Shown: positions 1 to 6,614 of the stretch, in pieces
Layout: each line of letters begins with the position of its first letter
How positions within the stretch are numbered: position 1 is the stretch's first letter
NCBI GenBank assembly: GCA_035627615.1
Contig: DASPLL010000018.1
Location: forward strand, 62,001-126,000
Direction: 5' to 3'
Source: BRH-c25 sp035627615
GTDB lineage: Bacteria; Bacillota; Clostridia; Lutisporales; Lutisporaceae
DNA length: 64,000 bases
Notes under the pieces: generated by a model
The model's input: the letters and a program-made list of their open reading frames with translations, nothing else
Database searches by the model: none
What the model was told of the DNA's origin: nothing
Made by a program: the position numbers and the translations under genes

Positions 1-1479
1 TTCCCGGCGGACTACATCTGTGAAGGGATAGACCAGACCAGAGGCTGGTTCTATTCACTGATTGCAATATCGACCTTCGTAATGGGCACATCCCCGTATA
101 AGAATGTACTTGTCGGCGGGCATCTGGTAGACAAGGACGGCAGGAAGATGTCAAAATCCCTCGGCAATACCGTTGATCCCTTTGAGATGTTTGAAAAATA
201 CGGTGCAGATGCTTTAAGATGGTATATGCTGTATGTATCCCCGGTATGGACCACCACCAAGTTTGATGAAGACGGACTTAAGGAAGTACTGAGCAAGTTC
301 TTCGGGACACTGAAAAATGTTTATACCTTCTTCACGCTGTATGCAAATACCGACAACATAAATCCAAAGGATTTCTTCGTAGAGTACAAGGACCGCCCCG
401 AGCTTGACAGGTGGATGCTTTCCAAGTACAACAACCTTGTAAGGGAAGTCAACGCCGAGCTTGAAATATATGACCTTACAAAAGCGGTAAGGAAAATACA
501 GTATTTTATAAATGAAGACCTTTCCAACTGGTATATCAGGCGTTCCAGGAGAAGATTCTGGGAGACCGAGCTTACGGAAGACAAGAAGGCAGTTTACAAC
601 ACCACCTATGAGGTGCTGGTGGGGGTATCAAAGCTGATTGCTCCATTTGCCCCTTACCTTTCGGAGGAAATATACAGGAACCTGACAGGGGAGCTGTCGG
701 TACATGTGGCATACTTCCCTGAGGCGGACACAAGCCTGATTGACGATAAGCTGGAGGAGAGAATGGACCTGGTAAGGAGCCTTGTAGGACTTGGCAGGTC
801 TTCCAGGGAGCAGGTCAGGATAAAGGTACGCCAGCCGATACAGAAGGTATTCATAGATGCAAAATATGAAGAGCTTATATCCTACCTGATACCGCTCATA
901 CAGGAAGAGCTCAATGTCAAGGAAGTAATATTCGAGAAGGACCTCAACAGGTACATGAATTTCAGCCTGAAGCCCAACTACAAATTTGCAGGCTCGATAC
1001 TCGGAGCAAAGATAAAGACCTTTGCCAAGGTGCTCCAGGAAATGGACGCATCGGTGTATGCGCCGAAGTTTGAAGCAGGGGAGACCGTTAAGGTTGAGCT
1101 TGACGGCGAAGCCCTTGAGGTTAACAAAGACTATGTGATAACCAGCATAGCAGCCAAGGAAGGCTTTACAGTGACAACAGAGAACAACCTCTTTGTAATA
1201 CTTGATACAACACTTACGAAGGAACTGATTGAAGAGGGCTATGCAAGGGAATTCATCTCCAAGGTGCAGCAGATGAGAAAGAACAGCAACTATGAGATGA
1301 TGGACAGAATAAACATATACTTCGATGGAGACGATGAAATAGCAGGCGCCGTTGATGCTTTCATGGACTACATCAAGCAGGAGACCCTGGCCGACAAGGT
1401 CGTGAGAGTCACTGACAAGAGCTTCGAGGTCCAGGACCTGAACGGACATGACACAGGAATGAAGGTTGAAAGAGTATAA
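1..1479 (+). CDS. ileS: Isoleucyl-tRNA synthetase, C-terminal part (5' end outside window)
   Basis: This gene charges tRNA-Ile with isoleucine in the cytosol. The frame is open from the first base, so the start lies upstream; 492 residues are visible. The segment opens inside the class-I catalytic domain (DQTRGWFYS), followed by the KMSKS loop (GRKMSKSLGN, about residue 50), the helical anticodon-binding domain (LDRWMLSKYN, NWYIRRSRRRFWE) and a long C-terminal extension. The C-terminus lacks the paired-cysteine zinc motif of type-1 bacterial IleS and instead has the longer domain typical of type-2 (eukaryote-like) enzymes. In the family, type-2 IleS are naturally less sensitive to mupirocin; resistance here is inference only. 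It is followed by a bidirectional terminator and faces the DMT transporter gene. Confidence 0.96.
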   Translation, partial: FPADYICEGIDQTRGWFYSLIAISTFVMGTSPYKNVLVGGHLVDKDGRKMSKSLGNTVDPFEMFEKYGADALRWYMLYVSPVWTTTKFDEDGLKEVLSKFFGTLKNVYTFFTLYANTDNINPKDFFVEYKDRPELDRWMLSKYNNLVREVNAELEIYDLTKAVRKIQYFINEDLSNWYIRRSRRRFWETELTEDKKAVYNTTYEVLVGVSKLIAPFAPYLSEEIYRNLTGELSVHVAYFPEADTSLIDDKLEERMDLVRSLVGLGRSSREQVRIKVRQPIQKVFIDAKYEELISYLIPLIQEELNVKEVIFEKDLNRYMNFSLKPNYKFAGSILGAKIKTFAKVLQEMDASVYAPKFEAGETVKVELDGEALEVNKDYVITSIAAKEGFTVTTENNLFVILDTTLTKELIEEGYAREFISKVQQMRKNSNYEMMDRINIYFDGDDEIAGAVDAFMDYIKQETLADKVVRVTDKSFEVQDLNGHDTGMKVERV

Positions 1480-1490
1480 CTGACTGCTAG

Positions 1491-1535
1491 GGTGACTGCC
1501 ACGGGGACTGCCACGGGCATGGGTGCCACGGGGAC
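1491..1535. repeat. Tandem micro-repeat, GACTGCCACGGG type
   Basis: About three and a half imperfect copies of a 12-base unit (GACTGCCACGGG, then a diverged GGTGCCACGGGGAC) lie directly after the ileS stop codon. Tandem micro-repeats of other sequence families occupy most other gene boundaries in the window. No coding potential is seen. Confidence 0.6.
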
Positions 1536-1567
1536 GTTTCTCATGGCAGTGCCGATCAAGCCATAAT

Positions 1568-1613
1568 AAAAGCCATGGGAAGGTTGAAGTTTCCTCTCAT
1601 GGCTTTTCTCTTT
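1568..1613. terminator. Bidirectional rho-independent terminator between ileS and the DMT transporter
   Basis: An inverted repeat (AAAAGCCATG and CATGGCTTTT) with an A-rich 5' flank and T-rich 3' flank sits between two convergent genes. Read from either strand it gives a stem followed by a U tract. Confidence 0.75.
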
Positions 1614-2495
1614 TTATTCTGTGTTGCTACTCGTTGCCCTCTGGTTTGTCTTTAGTGCCATAATTACACTTCTGCCGACAATAGCAAACAGTACTATGAT
1701 ACCTCCTACAAAGGCCCAGGGTCCGGGGAACTCGCCCAGTGCAAGGAATACCCATACAGGGTTCAGCAATGGTTCTATTACAGGGATCAGTATTGCCTCA
1801 AGTGCAGAAACGTGCTTTATCGCCAGACTATATAATATGTATGATATACCCAACTGAAATACGCCCATCAGCAGAAGGCCTATCCAGCTTGATGTGTCGG
1901 GCATGGAGGTGAACATAAACGGTAGGCCTATGATGGCAGTAAGCACATTACCCCAGAATACCGATTCCAGCGGTGATTCATCCTTTTGCCTGCGGAGCAG
2001 CAGAACCATACAAGCGAAGCAGAAGCCGCTCAATATCGCATATATGTTGCCAAGCATGCCTCCGGGCGACATTTCATCGATAAAGAAGAGGAACATGCCG
2101 CCAAACACAAAAAAAATGGTAAGCCAGTCCAGTACAGTAGTGCGCTCCTTCAGGAACCAGGCGCCAAGCAGCGCCACATAAATCGGAGCGGTATATTGCA
2201 GAAGTATCGCCGTAGCTGCTGTTGTAAGCTTGGTCGCCATTACAAACAATGCGACAGTACCTACATATGCAAAAGCGCCGCCGATCTTGAACCTGTTAAA
2301 TTTCAGGTTGGGCTTTCTGATAAACGCAAGCATAATTGCTGCAGCAATCATGCTTCGCATTCCGGATATAGCTACTGCATTCCACTCGACGGACTTGATC
2401 AACAAGCCTCCTGTACTCCACAGCAAGGAAGCTGCTACAAGAAAAATAATCGACCGGAACCGGTCGTTTTTCAACCTCTCTAATATTGAGCCCAC
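1614..2495 (-). CDS. EamA/DMT-superfamily permease
   Basis: A predicted inner-membrane transporter of the drug/metabolite family; its substrate cannot be read from sequence. About ten hydrophobic segments are visible in two EamA-like halves, with family-like stretches such as ASLLWSTGGLLIKSV near the N-terminus and LIPVIEPLLNPVWVFLALGE near the C-terminus. The open frame extends to a TTG at 2525. The GTG at 2495 is preferred because an AAAGGGG ribosome site precedes it by nine bases and the extra ten residues are hydrophilic and not family-like. The gene stands alone, convergent with ileS, with a shared terminator. About 294 residues is the normal length for the family. Confidence 0.85.
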   Translation of the reverse strand: MGSILERLKNDRFRSIIFLVAASLLWSTGGLLIKSVEWNAVAISGMRSMIAAAIMLAFIRKPNLKFNRFKIGGAFAYVGTVALFVMATKLTTAATAILLQYTAPIYVALLGAWFLKERTTVLDWLTIFFVFGGMFLFFIDEMSPGGMLGNIYAILSGFCFACMVLLLRRQKDESPLESVFWGNVLTAIIGLPFMFTSMPDTSSWIGLLLMGVFQLGISYILYSLAIKHVSALEAILIPVIEPLLNPVWVFLALGEFPGPWAFVGGIIVLFAIVGRSVIMALKTNQRATSSNTE

Positions 2496-2638
2496 AATTG
2501 ACAACCCCTTTATGTGTTCATACAATAGATTCTATCAGAAGTATCAGACCAATACAATCGGCAGTAATTACTAACCCCCAGGTTTTCAGAAGGTTATAGG
2601 AATATAGGACTGTGTTGAGTGGTATAATGGAAGAAAAT

Positions 2639-2833
2639 AGATACGAGATACGAGATTCGAGATTCGAGATGCGAGGATCAGTGTAAGACTATGGGGTTTC
2701 GGGGTTGCGGGGCTGTCAGGCTGCGAGGCTGCGGGGTGTAGGGAACGCATTGCATGCGTTCTGTGGTAGGGGCGACCATTGGTCGTCCGGACTTCGAAGG
2801 CTTTTCTTAAGCACGTGGCACGTGGCACGTGGC
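2639..2833. repeat. Composite intergenic repeat cluster
   Basis: Several repeat families follow one another: tandem GATACGAGATTCGA units (about 2639-2676), a GGTTGCGGGGCTG / GGCTGCGAGGCTGC tract (about 2693-2737), two palindromic cassettes beginning GTAGGGAACGC and GTAGGGGCGACC (2738-2791), a TTCGAAGG core (2793-2800) and three CACGTGG units (2811-2833). All recur elsewhere in the window, always between genes. The block ends just before the metallophosphoesterase ribosome site. A spurious ATG at 2779 inside it would add 26 repeat-encoded residues to that protein. Confidence 0.75.
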
Positions 2834-2856
2834 AAAAAAATAGAGGAGCGATATAT

Positions 2857-3711
2857 TTGTTTTCCAAAGTAGTCAAAGTAATTGCAGCTGCAATGCTTTT
2901 AATTGCCGCTGATATGGTTTTTGAAATCAATTTCCCTGTGGTGCGGGAAATCAAAATACATACTGAAAAGCTGAAAAAGGGGAAAGAAATCTTACTACTG
3001 CAGATAAGTGATGTTCATGGCAGTGCTTCCGGAGAAATAGCAAGAAAAATTCTGAAGGAAGCTTTGAAAATCAGGCCGGCTGCTGTTCTGGTCACCGGTG
3101 ATCTGGTGGATGAAGCTACAAAGGATTTCAACAATGTATACAAGCTGATCAAAGGACTGCATTCAATATGCCCCGAAATATTTTTTGTATCCGGCAACCA
3201 TGAGTGGAATAATGACGGCAGGAGGGAGCTGCTGACAGGACTTCAGGGCCTGGGTGTAAAGCTGCTCAATAATAAAAGCACTGTTGTAACTGTAGACGGA
3301 ATAGCTGTAAACATATGTGGTGTGGATGATCCATACAGGCGCAAGGATAATATAGAAAAAGCGATGAAGGGTGCGGATGGCAAAAGGTATTCAGTCCTGC
3401 TCGCACATTCTCCGAGGATAAGGGACAGACTCGGGAGCTATGCCCCTGATCTTATACTATGCGGGCATACTCACGGAGGGCAGGTCAGATTACCATTTGT
3501 GGGTGCAGTAATTGCACCCGGAGAGGGACTTTTTCCGGAATTCAACAAAGGGAAATACAATTTGCATAACGGCAGTCTGCTTTACATAGACAGCGGCGTG
3601 GGCACAAGCAAGCTGCCCATAAGATTCCTGAACCGCAGCCAGATAAGTTTGATACGGATTGAGGGAACGGGTAACACGGATTTCCTTCGGAAAAACACGG
3701 AAAACCACTGA
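2857..3711 (+). CDS. Membrane-anchored calcineurin-like metallophosphoesterase (YkuE-like)
   Basis: A two-metal phosphoesterase whose catalytic domain probably faces outward, anchored by one N-terminal hydrophobic segment (about residues 5-20). The motif set is complete: SDVHG (about residue 50), GDLVD, GNHEW (about 112), AHSP and CGHTHGGQ (about 202). Relatives act on phospholipid or UDP-sugar phosphodiesters; the substrate here is unknown. The TTG start is chosen because GAGGAG lies six to seven bases upstream and the signal-anchor then sits at the N-terminus; the earlier ATG at 2779 is inside repeat DNA. The last roughly 17 residues (from about EGTGNTDF) are encoded by an intergenic-type inverted repeat that overlaps the 3' end, so the tail is probably acquired. 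Confidence 0.85.
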   Translation: MFSKVVKVIAAAMLLIAADMVFEINFPVVREIKIHTEKLKKGKEILLLQISDVHGSASGEIARKILKEALKIRPAAVLVTGDLVDEATKDFNNVYKLIKGLHSICPEIFFVSGNHEWNNDGRRELLTGLQGLGVKLLNNKSTVVTVDGIAVNICGVDDPYRRKDNIEKAMKGADGKRYSVLLAHSPRIRDRLGSYAPDLILCGHTHGGQVRLPFVGAVIAPGEGLFPEFNKGKYNLHNGSLLYIDSGVGTSKLPIRFLNRSQISLIRIEGTGNTDFLRKNTENH

Positions 3712-3731
3712 ACACACGGCAGCCCGTTCCC
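3663..3731. repeat. Inverted repeat with ACACGG micro-repeats overlapping a gene end
   Basis: GGGAACGGG and its complement CCCGTTCCC flank several AACACGGA / AAAACACGG units. Similar ACCACGGA / ACACGG tracts occur near 25300 and 30490 between genes. Here the left arm and most units lie inside the 3' end of the metallophosphoesterase reading frame. Confidence 0.6.
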
Positions 3732-3836
3732 CATACCTATTGAATATATGAATATCGGCATGATGTTTGATAGATAAAATCAATTACTAAAATACCCCCA
3801 GGATGTTATAGAATAGTAGCATAGATCAAAAATACA

Positions 3837-3874
3837 GGCACTAGCGGCAGTCAATTCATATATCCCGCAGTGCC
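3837..3874 (+). promoter_or_regulatory. Stem-loop in the leader of the reductase operon
   Basis: GGCACTAGCGG pairs with CCGCAGTGCC across an 18-base loop, with one bulged base. No U tract follows, so it is not a standard terminator. It lies about 25 bases upstream of the first gene and ends before its AAGGGGGT ribosome site. The role is unknown. Confidence 0.4.
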
Positions 3875-3899
3875 TTAACTATGTTAAGGGGGTAAAAAA

Positions 3900-5171
3900 A
3901 TGGCAGATTACAGGGAACTTTGGGCCAGCCTGGGAATGGATCTGGAAAAGCATGATGTGCTTTGTTCAGTACTTCCCGAATTATACGGCGGGGTATACCT
4001 AAGCCAGCAGAACAGACCGGAAGGGATGAACTATTATAATTTTGTGGTTTCGGAAGTACATGGGCTCAGGATCAAGGAGCTTGATGAACACAGAAAAGCC
4101 GGCGGAAAGGTTGTAGGAACCTTCTGCGTATTTGTGCCGGATGAGCTTATATTGGCATCGGGGGCTATAGGTGTAGGACTTTGCGGAGGCTCTCAGTTCT
4201 GGATCGAAGATGGGGAAAAGGTGCTGCCGAGGAATATATGCCCGCTTGTAAAAGCCATAGTAGGTGCAAAAATAGGCGGAACCTGTCCTTACTTCCAGTC
4301 CTGCGACATGCTGACCGGAGAAACGACCTGCGATGCAAAGAAAAAAGCCTGGGAAATACTTGGCGAGCATGTGCCTGTTCATGTAATGGACCTTCCGCAG
4401 ATGAAAAGGGATAAGGACTATAAGAAATGGGCTGAAGAAATAGAGGAGTATAAAGCAAAGCTTGAGGAGCTTACGGGAAACAAGATAACAGAAGAAAAGC
4501 TTGCAGAGGCAATAAAGCTGTGCAACAGGAAGCGGGCTGCCTTAGAGAGGCTCTATAATGCAAGGAAGGCTCTCAATGTTCCAATCAGCGGAAAGGATGC
4601 CCTCCTTATTTCACAGATAGCATTCTATGACGATCCTGAAAGATTCATAGAAATGACCAGCAAGCTTTGTGATGAACTGGAAAACAGGATAAAAGAAGGT
4701 ATAGGCGTAGCGCGGGAAAAGAGCCCGAGAATAATGATAACGGGCACTCCCATGGCAATACCGAACTGGAAGCTGCATCATCAGATAGAGGAAAGCGGCG
4801 CTGTTGTTGTCTGTGAAGAGACCTGCACGGGAACCAGATATTTTGAAAAAGAAGTTGATGAGACCCCAAAAACAATGGAAGGCATGATAAAAGCTCTTGC
4901 GGACAGGTATCTGAACATCAACTGTGCATGCTTCACTCCCAATAAAGGACGGGAGGAGGACATCGTAAGGCTTGCCGGAGAATACGGAGCAGATGGTGTC
5001 ATATATTATAATCTGCAGTTCTGCCATACTTATAATATAGAGTACAGGCAGGTGGAAAAGGCTCTCAAGGAAGCGGGGATACCTGTAATATTCATTGAGA
5101 CGGACTACAGTAATGACGACACAGGCCAGCTTCAGACAAGAATAGAGGCATTTCTGGAGATGTTGAAATAG
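3900..5171 (+). CDS. Double-cubane-cluster reductase of the 2-hydroxyacyl-CoA dehydratase family
   Basis: A 423-residue iron-sulfur protein of the HgdB/HgdC-type dehydratase superfamily. Cysteines occur in family-like contexts: GTFCVFVPDEL, GLCGGSQF, NICPLVKAIVGAK, GGTCPYFQSC, CEETCTGTRYF, NCACFTPN and QFCHTYN. Standalone members of this type next to an activase (YjiM-like, double-cubane cluster protein) carry an [8Fe-9S] double cubane and reduce small molecules at very low potential; that assignment is from family knowledge. The physiological substrate is unknown. The ATG follows a good AAGGGGGT site. It is the first of three overlapping genes, downstream of which lie a DUF3343 protein and the ATP-dependent activase. 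It needs an anaerobic cytosol. Confidence 0.88.
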   Translation: MADYRELWASLGMDLEKHDVLCSVLPELYGGVYLSQQNRPEGMNYYNFVVSEVHGLRIKELDEHRKAGGKVVGTFCVFVPDELILASGAIGVGLCGGSQFWIEDGEKVLPRNICPLVKAIVGAKIGGTCPYFQSCDMLTGETTCDAKKKAWEILGEHVPVHVMDLPQMKRDKDYKKWAEEIEEYKAKLEELTGNKITEEKLAEAIKLCNRKRAALERLYNARKALNVPISGKDALLISQIAFYDDPERFIEMTSKLCDELENRIKEGIGVAREKSPRIMITGTPMAIPNWKLHHQIEESGAVVVCEETCTGTRYFEKEVDETPKTMEGMIKALADRYLNINCACFTPNKGREEDIVRLAGEYGADGVIYYNLQFCHTYNIEYRQVEKALKEAGIPVIFIETDYSNDDTGQLQTRIEAFLEMLK

Positions 5172-5425
5172 TGGAAGAACTAAATTATTATATACTGTTT
5201 CCAAATGTGACAGAGGGGCTGAAGCTGGAGAAGCATCTTAAGGAAGAGAGCATCAGATACACCATTGTACCGACGCCCAGGGAGCTCAGCAAATGCTGCG
5301 GTATATGCATAATGTACGAGAAGGCTGAGGAGGACTCAATCAAGCTGGCTGTAGAGAAATACGGGATAAGGACGGAAGGCTTCAGAAGCCTTCCAAAAAG
5401 GAAGCCTCTTGTAAAGTTCATATGA
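5171..5425 (+). CDS. DUF3343 protein, putative Se/S carrier-like
   Basis: A small 84-residue protein of the DUF3343 (Se/S carrier-like) family, with a vicinal cysteine motif SKCCGICIMYEK near the middle. Family members commonly sit beside dehydratase-type reductases and activases. A sulfur- or selenium-handling role is suggested by the family name but is unproven. The GTG start overlaps the reductase stop by one base and its own stop overlaps an ATG by four bases, so translation of the three genes is likely coupled. Confidence 0.75.
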   Translation: MEELNYYILFPNVTEGLKLEKHLKEESIRYTIVPTPRELSKCCGICIMYEKAEEDSIKLAVEKYGIRTEGFRSLPKRKPLVKFI

Positions 5426-5454
5426 GCAAAGGAAAAGATGGAAGAGGAACGAAT

Positions 5455-6225
5455 ATGGTTAGCATAGGAATAGACATAGGCTCTGTATGTGCAAAGGCCG
5501 TCGCTTATGACGGAGGAACTGTGGATAGGCTCATGATGCCTACAGGCTGGAATCCAAGGGAAACTGGAGCAGAACTGTATAAAAGGCTGGTATCCGGTTC
5601 CGGTATTAAGGAAGAGGATATAGCAGCCGTTGTTGCTACCGGCTATGGAAGGGTGTCGGTTCCTTTCTCGACCAGGAAAGTAACTGAAATAACCTGTCAT
5701 GCAAGGGGAGCCGCATTTCTCGACCCGGAGGCCCGCACCGTCATTGATGTGGGCGGCCAGGACAGCAAGGTGATATCAATAGATGATAAGGGTAATGTGC
5801 TGGAATTCATGATGAATGACAAATGTGCCGCTGGTACGGGGAGGTTTCTCCAGGTCATGGCCAATGTACTTGAAACAGAGGTGGACCAGCTGGAAAGCCT
5901 TGCTTCCGATTCAATACCAAGAGATATAAACAGCATGTGTGCAGTCTTTGCGGAGAGCGAGGTAATCAGCCTTCTGGCGCAAGGTACGGCAAAGGAAGCA
6001 GTCGCTTCAGGCATACTGCACTCGATATCGAATAAGATAATGCATCTTACCAGCAGGGTCACCATAAAGGACAAGGTACTTTTCACAGGAGGAGTATCCG
6101 CAAACGGTATGATAGGGGATATCCTCTCAAGAAAGCTGAAATGCAGTGTCGCTACCCACAAGGATTCACAATTTGCGGGAGCAATAGGCGCTGCGATAAT
6201 AGGATACGAAAAATGCGCACTTTAG
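5455..6225 (+). CDS. Acyl-CoA dehydratase activase (BadF/BadG/HgdC ATPase)
   Basis: An ASKHA-fold ATPase that transfers electrons to its partner reductase at the cost of ATP. The motifs are the phosphate-binding GIDIGSVCAKAV at the N-terminus, VIDVGGQDSK, the first cluster cysteine in NDKCAAGTGRF, a second cysteine in NSMCAVFAESE, and FTGGVSANG near the C-terminus. These are the two cysteines that place one [4Fe-4S] at the dimer interface in HgdC. The open frame starts at 5422 (ATGA overlap with the DUF3343 gene), but GGAAGAGGA six bases before the ATG at 5455 and the family N-terminus favour the later start (256 residues). Third gene of the reductase operon. Confidence 0.88.
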   Translation: MVSIGIDIGSVCAKAVAYDGGTVDRLMMPTGWNPRETGAELYKRLVSGSGIKEEDIAAVVATGYGRVSVPFSTRKVTEITCHARGAAFLDPEARTVIDVGGQDSKVISIDDKGNVLEFMMNDKCAAGTGRFLQVMANVLETEVDQLESLASDSIPRDINSMCAVFAESEVISLLAQGTAKEAVASGILHSISNKIMHLTSRVTIKDKVLFTGGVSANGMIGDILSRKLKCSVATHKDSQFAGAIGAAIIGYEKCAL

Positions 6226-6236
6226 TGCGCATTTTT
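6208..6236 (+). terminator. Rho-independent terminator of the reductase operon
   Basis: A near-perfect stem (AAAAATGCGCAC pairing with GTGCGCATTTTT, four-base loop) ends in a U run and overlaps the activase stop codon. Confidence 0.9.
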
Positions 6237-6239
6237 CAG

Positions 6240-6370
6240 ATGCTAGTCACGAGACGCTAGTCTCTAGACTTCTGGGTATTTCTTACTGGTCATAGAACGG
6301 GTAGGGGCGATTCATGAATCGCCCCTACAAACTTCGAAGCCCCTCCCTAATCTAGCGACTAGCGATTATA
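6240..6370. repeat. Composite repeat: TAGTC arms, GTAGGGGCG palindrome, TTCGAAG core
   Basis: The left arm has CTAGTCACGAGACGCTAGTC-like units and the right arm (6351-6367) carries the inverse type (CTAGCGACTAGCGATTA). Between them lie a perfect 28-base palindrome starting GTAGGGGCGATTCA (6301-6328) and ACTTCGAAGCC (6331-6341). The same architecture with different arms recurs through the window. From 6371 to 6488 the sequence is AT-rich with no gene. Confidence 0.75.
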
Positions 6371-6488
6371 TAATAGAATATACCAGCAAATATATAAATT
6401 TCTATAAAGCTGCAAATGCTGCCTGCAAGGCCAAAACTATCTAATAATAGCAGTTTTGTGTGATATAATATAGATAGATTGGCGGAGC

Positions 6489-6593
6489 TAGTGATTATTA
6501 ACACAACAACTTTCTTGTCTTTCATAGTGTTAATAATCACTACCTTGATTAAGTGCCTCGCATGCTCAAGAAGGGATATACGTTACGAGGCAC
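6489..6593. repeat. 105-nt double-hairpin element, copy 1
   Basis: The first stem is perfect: TAGTGATTATTAACAC pairs with GTGTTAATAATCACTA (16 bp). The second stem is GTGCCTCG with CGAGGCAC, enclosing CATGCTCAAGAAGGGATATA and a few more bases. A second copy of identical length and nearly identical sequence is at 40075-40179, and a copy of the first hairpin only is at 46790-46838. This copy ends about 20 bases before the addB start, so it lies in the addB leader. Confidence 0.8.
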
Positions 6594-6614
6594 ATGCGGA
6601 GGGGATGATTAGCA

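Noticed and set aside
628..1449. A 273-codon minus-strand frame inside ileS
   Set aside because: It is antisense to a clearly conserved synthetase domain and shows no domain of its own.
6352..6540. A 62-codon minus-strand frame between the activase and addB
   Set aside because: It overlaps the repeat arm and the double-hairpin element, is AT-driven and has no start context.
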